Of a DNA stretch of 64,000 bases, positions 16,924 to 27,210 are shown one piece after another. Made by a program: the position numbers and the translations under genes. The first letter of the stretch is position 1. Each line of letters starts with the position of its first letter. The notes under the pieces were generated by a model. That model was given only the letters and a program-made list of their open reading frames with translations. It made no database searches and had not been told where the DNA came from. Source of the stretch: CAWKGV01 sp963849305 (GTDB lineage: Bacteria; Pseudomonadota; Alphaproteobacteria; Acetobacterales; Acetobacteraceae); the NCBI GenBank assembly GCA_963849305.1, contig CAWKGV010000005.1, forward strand, positions 124,001 through 188,000. Reading direction: 5' to 3'.

Positions 16924-17163
16924 ATGCCTGCCTCCGAGCGGCATGTTACTTTCCAGCCCACCTACCTCTTTAATCTCAGCGATCTCGGGATCACGTCGAT
17001 GGACCTCCATTCGGCGCTGGTCAACAAGCCCGATCACGGCAACACCATCATTGACGACGGAAGTTTCACCTGGAAGGGCGGCCAGGTCGGTGACATCGCC
17101 GGGGTAAGCCTAGCGTTCAACCCGGCTTCAGTGCTCGGTGCTGCACACAATCACCCCGGCTGA
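16924..17163 (+). CDS. hypothetical protein, 79 residues, end of peptide-export unit
   Basis: ATG at 16924, 26 bases after the exporter stop, opens 79 codons on the same strand. The product is soluble, with no leader motif, signal peptide or cysteine; 'YLFNLSDLGITSMDLHSALVNK' and 'DHGNTIIDDGSFTWKGGQVG' are well-ordered amphipathic stretches. I do not recognise a family. Its place directly after the exporter would suit an immunity or accessory protein, but it may also be the surviving piece of a larger gene, since decayed sequence follows immediately. Confidence 0.5.
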   Translation: MPASERHVTFQPTYLFNLSDLGITSMDLHSALVNKPDHGNTIIDDGSFTWKGGQVGDIAGVSLAFNPASVLGAAHNHPG

Positions 17164-17185
17164 CGTTTGGCGAAGGCGTGCACAC

Positions 17186-17431
17186 ATGCCGAAACAGGCG
17201 ATGCGCACCTTGAAGCTGGAACCGGAACTGCGTGCCCAGTTCATGTCCGAAGCGGAGCGGGTCACGGGCACACGCGAGTTGGTGGTCAGCGGCACGCCGT
17301 ATGTGATCGCCCACCGCGCCAGGGAGCACAGCGGCAGCCGTCCGAGCTGTAATACCGGCCATCAAGCCAGTCGGGCCAGGAATGCATCAACTCACAATCT
17401 CCCGGCCCGCGCTGCGCGCAACCGCCCCTGA
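17186..17431 (+). pseudogene. possible antitoxin-like remnant
   Basis: ATG at 17186 begins MPKQAMRTLKLEPELR and continues 'AQFMSEAERV'. This resembles the N-terminal ribbon-helix-helix half of small CopG-type antitoxins that begin with such a 'LKLEPELR..FM.EAE' stretch. After about 50 residues the reading runs without family features into sequence that on the other strand is the decayed hemW copy. No toxin partner is visible. It is probably debris; the assignment is weak. Confidence 0.25.
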
Positions 17432-17680
17432 GTGCGTTCCAAGCAGCCCTCGTCCCGTCATCCGCAGGATCGTCATATCGATTGCCTCGTCCAACGAACG
17501 CGGGCGCGCGAAAGCGTGCTTCGTCCACCCCCTCGTCGAGCCGCACACGTACGGCGCGCGGTCCCGGCGCTTCGCCAACAGCGCGCCACCAATCATCACC
17601 CGGCCAGCAGCCAGGGCAGATCCCGCGCCGGGCACCGCGTCTTCGAAATCGAAGGCGCGAGGCCGAAAGCGCGCCGCAAT
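17400..17680 (-). pseudogene. decayed partial duplicate of the hemW 3' end
   Basis: The minus strand here encodes 'GRVMIGGALLAKRRDRAP' and 'RSLDEAIDMTILRM', almost the same as 'GRVMVGGALLATRRHRAP' and 'RSLDEAIDVTILRM' in the intact hemW at 20130-21278. At DNA level stretches such as GTGCGTTCCAAG and AGCCCTCGTCC (17432-17455) recur at about 20208-20230. Several internal blocks are missing, including the segment between these two motifs and one around the 'HNLVYWRYDDYAG' region, and frames are broken. It is in the same orientation as hemW, 2.4 kb away, so the two form an imperfect direct repeat around the peroxidase gene. Confidence 0.85.
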
Positions 17681-18419
17681 CGTTCCACGCTGATCCGAGT
17701 TCGTACCCTGTTCGGCAGCTCTTACGCGAAGCTCACGCCATAATCCAACCGATCTGCAAGTGAACAAATCACGTTTACAACCATTGCCTCGCAAGCGGAG
17801 CAGATAGTCCTAATATCTGTATCCCAAACCGGGGCACCTCGACAAAATCCTCCGAAAGCGCGCGGCAGGGTTTGACTGCCCCCGCTCCCCAAGGGTACTA
17901 GAGGGCACCGCACCCCAAGTGCGGCAGAATTGTCATTGCGATCAGCGCCCTCTGGGTGCGCCTGGGCACATCGCTGTCCTGTGCGATCGCAATGCCTCGC
18001 CATTCAGGTGGGTTCCTATCCGAGCGTAAACTCGTGGGCGCTTGCCTGCGAGCTTTTTAGACAACCAGCAACTGGAGTTGTCATGTCAGGAAGCTGTCCC
18101 AGCATCGGCAACAATCAATCTAACCCGAGCCTCGGAGCTGCCGACGTGAATAAGGCTAGATGGCGGCCACCTCGCGCCCGGCACAATCAAACCCGCCGGC
18201 GAGAGGCCGAAGCCGCGCAGCCTATTGGAGTAAATGTCGAGTGACCACCATGGCCGCGAGGCGTTAGCCCGCGCCTGCTTCGTTACGTCCCTTCAAATCC
18301 TGTCCATCTACTTACCGATTGTTGGCCGATACACAACCGGGCAGCGACAGGTCGCGTACTACTCCACGCGTCCAACGAGCCGCCATTCCCTACAACAAGC
18401 GAAACGTCCAGGAGAGTCA
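17681..18419. other. intergenic region upstream of the peroxidase gene
   Basis: About 740 bases with no coding sequence I can support. It is less GC-rich than the core genes and holds a 10-bp inverted repeat (CATTGCGATC 17934-17943, GATCGCAATG 17985-17994) of unknown meaning. The promoter of the peroxidase gene should lie in the last 200 bases. Confidence 0.4.
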
Positions 18420-20099
18420 ATGCGGGTATACAACATCTGGGCGCCTGTGTTGGCAGGCATGCTCGCGGCTATCCCCTCCCAGGCCGCATCACCTCCTAGT
18501 CCTCAAACTCCGGCCGGCAGCATCGCGCTGTTGAGCGAGTTCCGCCCGATCGGCGGAACCGGAAACAATGTCCAAAACCCGAATCTCAACGCAGTGCCCA
18601 ATAGCCCAGAACTAACCTTGGCCCCGCTCAATTTCGCACCAGGCACGAGTAACGGACTGGTCGATGGCCCGAACCCGAGAACCATCAGCAACGTCATCTC
18701 GGGAGAGGAAGGCGCCAACGGGCAAAACGGCCAGACGAACGACTCCCGTGCTTCCGCATGGCTCTACGTCTTCGGTCAGTTTATCGACCATGACATTTCG
18801 CTCGAAGCGACCCCCCAATCCGATGACCCGATCAACATCACAATACCGGCAGGTGATCCGGCTTTCCAAGATGGGGAGACAATCGCACTGAACCGGGATG
18901 TCAGAAGCCCGACGACGGATACCATCATCAACACGGTCACCGGCTACCTCGATCTCTCCCAGCTGTATGGCTCCGACGAGCAGACAGCCGCCAGTCTGCG
19001 CAACGCAGATGGAACGTTGGCGAATTCGAGCAACGGCCAAGCGCTCTCAGTCGTCAACGACAAGTTTGCCGCAGGAGATGTGCGTGTGATGGAAAACCCC
19101 GAGCTGACTGCCGTCACAATGCTTTTTATGCGCGAGCATAACTACTGGGTGACGCAACTCGCAGCCTCCAATCCGTCCTGGACGGGCGATCAGGTTTATA
19201 ACATGGCGCGCACCATCACGACGGCCGAATATCAGAATATCATATATAACGAGTACCTGCCCCTTCTTATCGGTCCGGTGTTGCCTCCGTATGCTGGCTA
19301 CAATCCCAATGTGAATCCCCAGGTGACGCAGGAGTTTTCCACGGCCGCTTTCCGTGTGGGCCATTCGCAAGTATCGGATACGCAGGAGGGGCTCAACCCG
19401 GACGGCAGCACGGCCTTTGTCGAGTCTCTTGGGCAGTCATTCTTCAACACTCCCGAGGAAGACATGTCAAACGGCATCGATCCTCTGCTGCAAAGTTTGG
19501 GGGCGGACTCCGCTCAAGCGACGGACGTCTACGTGGTCGCGGAGCTTCGTAATCTGTTGACGGCGGGGCTGGTCGGCGGCGACGTCGACGTTATCGATCT
19601 GATTGCAATCGATGTACAGCGCGAGAGGGATGTCGGCCTCGGCACGCTCAACCAGACGCGGCAGGCGATTGGATTGTCGCCATATACGTCGTTTGCGGCC
19701 CTAACTCCTGATCCTGTGTTGCAAGCCAATCTCTCGAGCGTTTACGGCGACATCGACAGCGTTGACTTATTCATTGGCGGCTTAGCGGAACCTGCTGCTC
19801 CGGGCGCAATCGTAGGACCGACGTTTCAGACCATCATTGGGGACCAGTTCAATGCGTTGCGAGCTGGGGATCGGTTCTTTTGGCTCAACCAAGGGTTCGA
19901 TCCTCAAACTGCCGCCATGATATCTAAAACGAAGCTGTCAGACATCATTTTGCGAAACACCACCATAACCCAAGAACAGAGGAACGCGTTTATCCAGGCA
20001 CCTGTGGGCGCGCATCACATTCCCACTCACATGAGGCCTCCGGCTGACGTCAATCCGAACCGCCGGCCATTGCCGCCGCCGTTCACCCAGGCGCAGTAG
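18420..20099 (+). CDS. secreted animal-type heme peroxidase (peroxidasin/cyclooxygenase superfamily)
   Basis: ATG at 18420 follows CAGGAGAG and starts a signal peptide (MRVYNIWAPVLAGMLAAIPSQA). The 559-residue product has the distal histidine motif 'LYVFGQFIDHDISLE', the calcium-site-like 'SQLYGSDEQTAASLR', the catalytic arginine region 'TMLFMREHNYWVTQL' and the proximal histidine 'STAAFRVGHSQVSD'. These are the landmarks of the animal heme peroxidase family that also occurs in some bacteria. It would oxidise halides or phenols with peroxide outside the cytoplasm. Lower GC, isolation and the flanking hemW fragment suggest acquisition by transfer. Confidence 0.9.
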   Translation: MRVYNIWAPVLAGMLAAIPSQAASPPSPQTPAGSIALLSEFRPIGGTGNNVQNPNLNAVPNSPELTLAPLNFAPGTSNGLVDGPNPRTISNVISGEEGANGQNGQTNDSRASAWLYVFGQFIDHDISLEATPQSDDPINITIPAGDPAFQDGETIALNRDVRSPTTDTIINTVTGYLDLSQLYGSDEQTAASLRNADGTLANSSNGQALSVVNDKFAAGDVRVMENPELTAVTMLFMREHNYWVTQLAASNPSWTGDQVYNMARTITTAEYQNIIYNEYLPLLIGPVLPPYAGYNPNVNPQVTQEFSTAAFRVGHSQVSDTQEGLNPDGSTAFVESLGQSFFNTPEEDMSNGIDPLLQSLGADSAQATDVYVVAELRNLLTAGLVGGDVDVIDLIAIDVQRERDVGLGTLNQTRQAIGLSPYTSFAALTPDPVLQANLSSVYGDIDSVDLFIGGLAEPAAPGAIVGPTFQTIIGDQFNALRAGDRFFWLNQGFDPQTAAMISKTKLSDIILRNTTITQEQRNAFIQAPVGAHHIPTHMRPPADVNPNRRPLPPPFTQAQ

Positions 20100-20129
20100 G
20101 ACCGCTGTGAGGCTGCTACTACCAGTTGA

Positions 20130-21278
20130 TCAAACCACCAGCCGCGCCAGCAGCGCGTCAAGCCGCAAGCGCCCGGCCGGCGTGGCGCGCAGCCGCCCTT
20201 GGGTGCGTTCCAAGTAGCCCTCGTCCACCGCCATCCGCAGGATTGTCACATCGATCGCCTCGTCGAGCGAACGCGCGGTGCGCGCGAGGAAGCGCGCTTC
20301 GCTCACTCCCTCGTCGAGCCGCAATCCCATCAGCAGCATCTCGCGCGCGCGCTCCGCGGGCGCGAGATGCACCTCGTCGGTCGTGCCGTGGCCGAGGCGC
20401 TCGACCCGCTCGGCCCACGGCTCGGGCGCGCGGTGCCGGCGTGTCGCCAACAGCGCGCCCCCGACCATCACCCGGCCATGCGCGCCGGGGCCGATCCCGG
20501 CATAGTCGTCATAGCGCCAGTAAACCAGATTATGCCGGCTCTCCGCGCCGGGCACGGCGTAGTTCGAAATCTCGTAAGGCGCGAGGCCGAAGCGCGCCGC
20601 CTCCTCGCCCGTCGCCTCATACAGTGTGGCGGCGGTTTCGTCGTCGGGCAGCATGATCTCCCCACGCCGATGCAGCGTCTCGAACCGCGTCCCCGGCTCG
20701 ATGGTGAGCTGATAAAGCGAGAGGTGATCGGCCGCGAGGTCGAGCGCCCGGCGCAGCTCGGCGCGCCACGCGGCAAGCGTCTGTCCCGGCCGGGCATAGA
20801 TCAGGTCGAAGGAGAGGCGCGGGAAGATGCGCCGCGCCGCCGCCAGCGCGGCGACGGCCTGGTCGGCCGAGTGCTCGCGCCCAAGCAGGCGCAACGCCTC
20901 GGGCTCTAGGCTCTGTACACCGATCGAGGCCCGGTTCACGCCGGCATTGCGAAAGGCGCCCAGCGTGGATGCCTCGACGCTGGTGGGATTGGCCTCCAAC
21001 GTGATCTCGATGTCGGGCGCCGGATCGAAGTACCGCGTCGCGTCGTCGATCAGCGCGGCGACGGTCGCCGGGTCCATCAGGCTCGGCGTACCGCCGCCGA
21101 AGAAGATCGACGCCAGTCGCCGCCGGCCCAGCCGCCGCGCCTCCCAGGCCAGCTCGGCGCGCAGGGCGGCGGCGAAGCGCCCCTGGTCGATGCGCTCGCG
21201 GACGTGGGAGTTGAAGTCGCAATACGGGCACTTGGCCAGGCAGAACGGCCAGTGGATATAGAGCGCGAGTTGGTCCAT
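20130..21278 (-). CDS. hemW: radical SAM heme chaperone HemW (coproporphyrinogen III oxidase-like)
   Basis: The 382-residue protein has the radical SAM cluster motif 'CLAKCPYCDFN' near its start, then 'FFGGGTPSLM', 'ITLEANPTSVE', 'NRASIGVQSLEPEALRLLGR' and 'FDLIYARPGQT', all HemN/HemW family motifs. The C-terminal HemN domain ends 'GYLERTQGRLRATPAGRL'. ATG at 21278 (MDQLALYIHWPFC) is preferred; an alternative ATG at 21299 would overlap the divergent YbaK start codon. HemW delivers heme to respiratory enzymes. A decayed copy of its 3' end lies at 17400-17680. Confidence 0.94.
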   Translation of the reverse strand: MDQLALYIHWPFCLAKCPYCDFNSHVRERIDQGRFAAALRAELAWEARRLGRRRLASIFFGGGTPSLMDPATVAALIDDATRYFDPAPDIEITLEANPTSVEASTLGAFRNAGVNRASIGVQSLEPEALRLLGREHSADQAVAALAAARRIFPRLSFDLIYARPGQTLAAWRAELRRALDLAADHLSLYQLTIEPGTRFETLHRRGEIMLPDDETAATLYEATGEEAARFGLAPYEISNYAVPGAESRHNLVYWRYDDYAGIGPGAHGRVMVGGALLATRRHRAPEPWAERVERLGHGTTDEVHLAPAERAREMLLMGLRLDEGVSEARFLARTARSLDEAIDVTILRMAVDEGYLERTQGRLRATPAGRLRLDALLARLVV

Positions 21279-21297
21279 TCCCCGGAGATAGTCACCC

Positions 21298-21783
21298 ATG
21301 GCCGCATCCGATACCGCCGGCGGCTCGGTCGAGCGCGTGCGCGTCGCCCTGCTCGCCGCCGGCCATCCCGACACGATCGCCGAGTTCCCGGTCGGCACCC
21401 GCACGGCGGCCGACGCGGCGGCGGCGGTCGGCTGCACGGTGGCGGAGATCGCCAAGTCGATCGTGTTCCGCGCCGGCGAGCGGCCGGCGGTGGTGATTAC
21501 CTCCGGCGCCAACCGGGTGGACCCGGCGAAGGCCGCCGCGGCGCTCGGAGTGAGGCTCGCGCGGGCGGACGCCGACTGGGTGCGTCAGGCTACTGGCTTC
21601 GCGATCGGCGGGGTGGCGCCGGTCGGGCATCTTAGCCCGCCGCTGCTGCTGCTGGACGAAGACCTGCTGCTGCTGGACCCGATCTGGGCCGCCGCCGGTT
21701 CGCCGAGTCACGTGTTCCGCACGAGCGCGGCGGAACTGCGACGGATCACCGGGGCGCGGGCGGCGGGTGTGCGGCAAGGCTGA
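21298..21783 (+). CDS. YbaK/EbsC-family aminoacyl-tRNA deacylase
   Basis: The product is 161 residues, a single YbaK domain. Typical segments are 'EFPVGTRTAADAAAAVGCTVAEIAKSIVF', 'VVITSGANRVDPAKAAAALG' (with the conserved lysine in 'AKSIVF') and 'GFAIGGVAPVGH'. It is a cytosolic editing enzyme that hydrolyses mischarged tRNA such as Cys-tRNA-Pro. Its ATG (21298-21300) sits inside CCATGG, so the complementary strand has an ATG one base away in the direction of hemW. The two genes are divergent with almost no space between them. Confidence 0.9.
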   Translation: MAASDTAGGSVERVRVALLAAGHPDTIAEFPVGTRTAADAAAAVGCTVAEIAKSIVFRAGERPAVVITSGANRVDPAKAAAALGVRLARADADWVRQATGFAIGGVAPVGHLSPPLLLLDEDLLLLDPIWAAAGSPSHVFRTSAAELRRITGARAAGVRQG

Positions 21784-21861
21784 CCGCTGGAGCTCGATGC
21801 TGGTTGCCGCCCAACAACGCGTGGCATATTGTTCCGGTCGCCACCACGGCAGTGTGCTCGC

Positions 21862-22191
21862 ATGCGAGACGAGCTTCTGTATCTCGGCGCGGCTACGTCG
21901 CTCAACGTAGTAGTATACATGAACTTCCGGATACCGGACGAACGCTTCAACGTGCTGCTATTGATGCTGCCGACATTCGCCGCGGCTGTGGTCGGCATTC
22001 CCATGTGGCTGTATCTCACCGTGGAGCTGGACCGGTTCGCGGGTGTCTGCGTCGCGATCCTGCCTTTCCTGGTGGTTCCCGAGATCGAACGGGTGGCGTC
22101 GCCGAGTCGGCGGATCGGGGCGAGCTGGGCGGCGACGGCATTCGGTCTGGTTTGCGCGCACTTCGCGGTGCGCGCGGCGTTTTGGATTTAA
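21862..22191 (+). CDS. small hypothetical membrane protein
   Basis: ATG at 21862 gives 109 residues (MRDELLYLGAATSLN...). Hydrophobic stretches are at about 41-58 ('MLPTFAAAVVGIPMWLYL') and 90-109 ('AATAFGLVCAHFAVRAAFWI'), with a shorter one near 64-74, so two or three membrane helices are likely. No family is recognised. It lies 78 bases after the YbaK gene and is convergent with ansB. A ribosome site is not obvious, and the composition is somewhat less GC-rich than the neighbours. Confidence 0.5.
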   Translation: MRDELLYLGAATSLNVVVYMNFRIPDERFNVLLLMLPTFAAAVVGIPMWLYLTVELDRFAGVCVAILPFLVVPEIERVASPSRRIGASWAATAFGLVCAHFAVRAAFWI

Positions 22192-22226
22192 CCCCGCGAC
22201 CTCGCACAGCCGGCCATGCGGCTCGG

Positions 22227-23282
22227 CTAGTAATGATCGAAAAAGCCTTGAAGTTCCGCCGGGCTTTTCGTCTTGGTCAACCCGAGCATTAGAAGAACGC
22301 GGGCCTTCTGCGGGTTGAGTTCGCCGCTGGCAACGAACTGCAGTTTATCGTCATCGACTTCGACGTTGCGATAGACGGCGCCGCTTCCGGTGCGACTGCT
22401 GCGCACCACCGCCACACCGGCCTTCGCCGCGTCCGCCAATCCGGCCGTCGCGATGCTCGTCATGTTGCCGTCGCCGACCCCGGCGACCACGATGCCCTGC
22501 GTCCCGTTCTTCACCGCAGCATCGATCAAGTCGCGGCCCATGTTGGCATAGGCATAGACGATCTCCACTTTCGGCAGGGTATCGAGCTGATCGATCGAGA
22601 AAGTGCTAGCTTCTCCGTAAACCGTCGAAGGTCTAGCGAAAAACGTTACCGCCGAGCCGTCCGCATGGCCAGCCGGTCCTCGGTTGGGAGACTTGAACGT
22701 ATCCAGCGCGGTCGTGTTCTGCTTCTCGACGCCCCGCGCGTAATAGACCTGGTCGTTCAGTACCACCAGGACACCACGATTGCGCGCCTCCGGATTGGTC
22801 GCGACGGCGACGGCCTCATATAGGTTCATCGGTCCATCGGCGCTGAGCGATGTCGCAGGGCGCATGGACCCCACCATGACGATCGGTTTCTGCGTCCGCT
22901 CGACCAGGCTGAGGAAATAGCTGGTCTCTTCCATGGTATCCGTCCCGTGCGTGATGACCACGCCATCAATGGCAGGCTGCTTAACCAGCTCGCTGACGCG
23001 TTTCGCTAGCTTGAGCCAGACCTCGTTGTTCATGTCCTGGCTGCCGATGTTGACGAGCTGCTCGCCGGTCACGTCGGCGAGATCCTTCATCTGCGGCGCT
23101 GCGTCGATCAGCCGCCCGATATCGAACACCCCGGACCTGTACCCCGTCTGCGCAGCATTCGCTTGCGCCCCCGCGATCGTGCCGCCGGTGGCGACGATCT
23201 CGATATGCGGCTTGGCCGCCGCTGCGCCGGCCGACAGAGCCGTGGCGCAAATCGCGATAGCCGCAAGGCCGGATATCTTCAT
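22227..23282 (-). CDS. ansB: periplasmic type II L-asparaginase
   Basis: The 351-residue protein begins with a signal peptide (MKISGLAAIAICATALSAGAAAA). The first catalytic threonine motif is 'IVATGGTIAG', the second 'VVITHGTDTMEET', and 'GSMRPATSLSADGPMNLYEAV' is also family-typical. It hydrolyses asparagine to aspartate and ammonia in the periplasm. It is the last of three minus-strand genes (aspA, a dicarboxylate carrier, ansB) with short gaps of 62 and 35 bases. Together they describe uptake and breakdown of asparagine to fumarate plus two ammonia. Confidence 0.95.
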   Translation of the reverse strand: MKISGLAAIAICATALSAGAAAAKPHIEIVATGGTIAGAQANAAQTGYRSGVFDIGRLIDAAPQMKDLADVTGEQLVNIGSQDMNNEVWLKLAKRVSELVKQPAIDGVVITHGTDTMEETSYFLSLVERTQKPIVMVGSMRPATSLSADGPMNLYEAVAVATNPEARNRGVLVVLNDQVYYARGVEKQNTTALDTFKSPNRGPAGHADGSAVTFFARPSTVYGEASTFSIDQLDTLPKVEIVYAYANMGRDLIDAAVKNGTQGIVVAGVGDGNMTSIATAGLADAAKAGVAVVRSSRTGSGAVYRNVEVDDDKLQFVASGELNPQKARVLLMLGLTKTKSPAELQGFFDHY

Positions 23283-23317
23283 TCGAACAATCCTCCCGGT
23301 TCTTCTGATCGTCGGTA

Positions 23318-24649
23318 TCACTGCCGCGTTTCGATCCGCGGTCCCAGTAAGCCTGGCTGAAGCTCGGGTGCCAGCACCTCCTCTTGTTCCACCCCCCTGG
23401 GCGCCTCCAGCTCGCCCTCCCACGTCGCGACCACCGCCGTGGCGATGCTGTTGCCGACGACATTGGTCGCCGTGCGTCCCATGTCGAGGAACTGGTCGAT
23501 GCCCATGATGAGAAGAAGCCCGGCCTCGGGCAGGTTGAACATCGGCAAAGTCGCCGCGACCACGACCAGCGAGGCGCGGGGCACGCCCGCGATGCCCTTG
23601 CTGGTCACCATCATAACCAGCAGCAACGTGAGCTGCTGCGCGAACGTCATGTGGATGTTGTACGCCTGAGCGATGAAAATGGCGGCGAAGGACTGGTACA
23701 TCATCGAGCCATCCAGGTTGAAGGAATACCCGAGCGGCAGCACAAAGCCGGTCACACGATCCCTCACCCCAAACTTCTCAAGCTGCTCCATTATCTTCGG
23801 GTATGCCGCCTCGCTGCTCGCGGTAGAAAATGCGAGCAGCATCGGTTCGCGGATGAGCGACAGCAGTGTCAGCATCGAGCCCCTAAGGACCAGCCATCCC
23901 GCTACGATCAGAATGCCCCAAAGAATGACCAGGCCGAAGTAGAACTCGCCCACGAACTTGCCGTAAGTAACGAGCACGCCGAGACCCTGAACCGTGATCA
24001 CGGAAGCGATGGCGGCGAATACGCCGAACGGCGCGAACCGCATCACGTAATCCGTGATCTTCAGCATGACATGCACCAGTGCCTCGATCGACTTGACCAA
24101 GGTTTTCGCTGTCTCGCCCTGGAGCGAAGCGATGCCGAACCCAAAGAAGATCGAGAAGACGAGGATCTGCAGGATCTCGTTCTGAGCCATTGCCTGGACG
24201 GCACTGGTCGGAAATACATGCGTGATGAAGTCCCGGAAGTTGAGCGTGGCCGTTGGGAGATGGGTCTCCACGCCCGCCGCCGGACGCGGCAAGTCGAGGT
24301 TCATGCCCGGCGCCAATACATTCACCAGGAACATGCCAAGCATCAGCGAGATCAACGAGGCGCTGATGAACCATGCCAGCGACTTCACCGCGATCCGGCC
24401 GACCGCCTTGGTGTCGCCGAGGCTGGCAATCCCTGCCACAAGAGTGGAGAACACCAGCGGAGCAATGATCATCTTGATCAGGCGCAGGAAGACGTCGGTG
24501 ATAATCGAGAAATAACCAGACATCGTGCGCGCGGCGGCCGCGTTGGGCGCTAACGAGTGACAGATATAACCCACCACGATCCCAAGGATCAGGCCGATCA
24601 TGATCAAGCTTGTCAGCCTATTGGATTTCGTTTGGCTGTTCGGTGTCAT
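23318..24649 (-). CDS. DctA/GltP-like dicarboxylate/amino acid:cation symporter
   Basis: The 443-residue protein is of the sodium:dicarboxylate symporter (SDF/DAACS) family. Landmarks are 'FLRLIKMIIAPLVFSTLVAGIASLGD', the serine-rich hairpin 'AFSTASSEAAYP', 'PLGYSFNLDGSMMYQSFAAIFIAQ' and 'GIDQFLDMGRTATNVVGNSIAT'. These line the substrate and cation sites. Between aspartase and periplasmic asparaginase, the likely substrate is aspartate, with fumarate/succinate efflux or uptake also possible. The C-terminal 25 residues are charged and variable. Confidence 0.93.
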   Translation of the reverse strand: MTPNSQTKSNRLTSLIMIGLILGIVVGYICHSLAPNAAAARTMSGYFSIITDVFLRLIKMIIAPLVFSTLVAGIASLGDTKAVGRIAVKSLAWFISASLISLMLGMFLVNVLAPGMNLDLPRPAAGVETHLPTATLNFRDFITHVFPTSAVQAMAQNEILQILVFSIFFGFGIASLQGETAKTLVKSIEALVHVMLKITDYVMRFAPFGVFAAIASVITVQGLGVLVTYGKFVGEFYFGLVILWGILIVAGWLVLRGSMLTLLSLIREPMLLAFSTASSEAAYPKIMEQLEKFGVRDRVTGFVLPLGYSFNLDGSMMYQSFAAIFIAQAYNIHMTFAQQLTLLLVMMVTSKGIAGVPRASLVVVAATLPMFNLPEAGLLLIMGIDQFLDMGRTATNVVGNSIATAVVATWEGELEAPRGVEQEEVLAPELQPGLLGPRIETRQ

Positions 24650-24711
24650 GGGCCGGTTTCCCTCAACGCTTCCGTTGTTTTGATGCGGCTGTTGTCGCTG
24701 TCAGGCAAAGG

Positions 24712-26190
<1,479 letters not shown>

Positions 26191-26222
26191 CGTTTCTCTC
26201 CCGAATGGTACCTGAGGGCGCG

Positions 26223-26250
26223 GAATTCTAAGGACGCACCTTTAGAATTC
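26223..26250. promoter_or_regulatory. perfect 9-bp inverted repeat upstream of aspA, candidate operator
   Basis: GAATTCTAA (26223-26231) and TTAGAATTC (26242-26250) are exact complements separated by 10 bases. Center-to-center spacing is 19 bases, close to two helical turns, which suits a dimeric regulator binding one face of DNA. The site is AT-rich in a GC-rich region and lies just before the aspA operon. The regulator is not identified. Confidence 0.6.
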
Positions 26251-26625
26251 ACGGCCAGCTTGCCTCTGGAACAGGTTAGTTCTCGAAGAAGCGTTTAGCA
26301 AATCATGCCGCGGACGGTGCCGACGGCCCTAGAGGGACAGGGCCGACGAGCGGTTGCGCGCGGGCGGATAAGCCGCCCGTCCTGGCTGCTGCTCCAGCGC
26401 GTGCGGATTGCAGCCGGCGGGACGCCCGTGGCGAACACCGCGAGCGCGGAGCCCACGTCGGGATACAGCCAAATGCCGGCACCCGGCCGCGCACCGCCTT
26501 CACCGGCGTGTTCGCGTTCGCCGTATCGCGGGCTGGGTGGCGCACGCGCTGGAGCAGGTCGCCGAGCAGCGGCTGATCCGCCCGCAATCGCGATATGTCG
26601 GGCCGCGACCCGAAACGCGTGAAAG
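26251..26625. other. intergenic stretch without supported gene
   Basis: About 375 bases between the aspA control region and a lipoprotein gene. Open frames exist on both strands, but all are Arg/Ala/Pro-rich and look like GC-driven noise. I see no repeat, RNA or motif that I can name. It may hold a decayed gene. Confidence 0.35.
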
Positions 26626-27126
26626 TCAGTCGCGCGATCCCGGTTCGTGCGCATGGCCGGGGGGAGCGGGTGGTCTCGCTGCGGGCGGGGTCGGCGGTCT
26701 GGCGGGCGATGGTCGGAACTGAGCTGGCGGGCGACCGGCTGGCGGCGGCTCGATCAGCCCGGCATGGCCGACCGGCCCCGGCGGATGCTCCCCGCCGTGC
26801 CAAGCGCCGCCCCGATCATGGTCGCTGTCCGAATGCCGGTCATCCCTGTCGTGGTCGCGATCAGGCCGCCCAAGCCACTCGGGATGCCCGCCCTGGTCAT
26901 TCCAACCGAAAGCACCGTAAGGGCCGACCGCATAAGGTCCAGGGTAAGCCGGCACTGCGTATCCAGGGGCCGCATACTCCGGCGTCACATATCCTGGACC
27001 TGGCGCGTAGCCGCCGGAGACGGGGTAGCCGTATCCCGAGCTCGCGTATCCGGTGCAACCACCCAGCCCCAGCAAGCCCCCCAGGGCCGCGCCTTGCAGC
27101 AGGCGCTTCGCCGTCGATGCATCCAT
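26626..27126 (-). CDS. Gly/Tyr/Pro-rich lipoprotein, hypothetical
   Basis: ATG at 27126 starts MDASTAKRLLQGAALGGLLG with lipobox 'LGGC' at about residues 20-23, so the mature protein should be lipid-anchored. The body is low complexity: a Gly/Tyr/Pro segment ('SGYGYPVSGGYAPGPGY'), a His/Asp segment ('DRDHDRDDRHSDSDHDRGG') and a proline-rich C-terminus ('RPPTPPAARPPAPPGHAHE'). The His/Asp part could bind metal. No family is assigned. It is upstream-adjacent (84 bases) to the end of tsf but is a separate unit. Confidence 0.65.
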   Translation of the reverse strand: MDASTAKRLLQGAALGGLLGLGGCTGYASSGYGYPVSGGYAPGPGYVTPEYAAPGYAVPAYPGPYAVGPYGAFGWNDQGGHPEWLGRPDRDHDRDDRHSDSDHDRGGAWHGGEHPPGPVGHAGLIEPPPAGRPPAQFRPSPARPPTPPAARPPAPPGHAHEPGSRD

Positions 27127-27210
27127 CGGGAACCTCCGCGCTGGGCCGTGGAAATCTCCTGCCCATCCCATCAGCTCCCCATGCTCGCACGGCGGGATTG
27201 TGGCGGGCGT

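Noticed and set aside
17934..17994. 10-bp inverted repeat CATTGCGATC/GATCGCAATG with 41-base separation
   Set aside because: It is isolated, not near a start codon and could arise by chance. No gene or regulator can be tied to it.
23384..24553. 389-codon plus-strand frame opposite the dicarboxylate carrier
   Set aside because: It is the shadow of a well-supported membrane transporter; no recognisable domain.
26295..26803. Minus-strand open frames upstream of the aspA region
   Set aside because: They are Arg/Ala/Pro-rich, overlap the lipoprotein gene in another frame and show no family motif.
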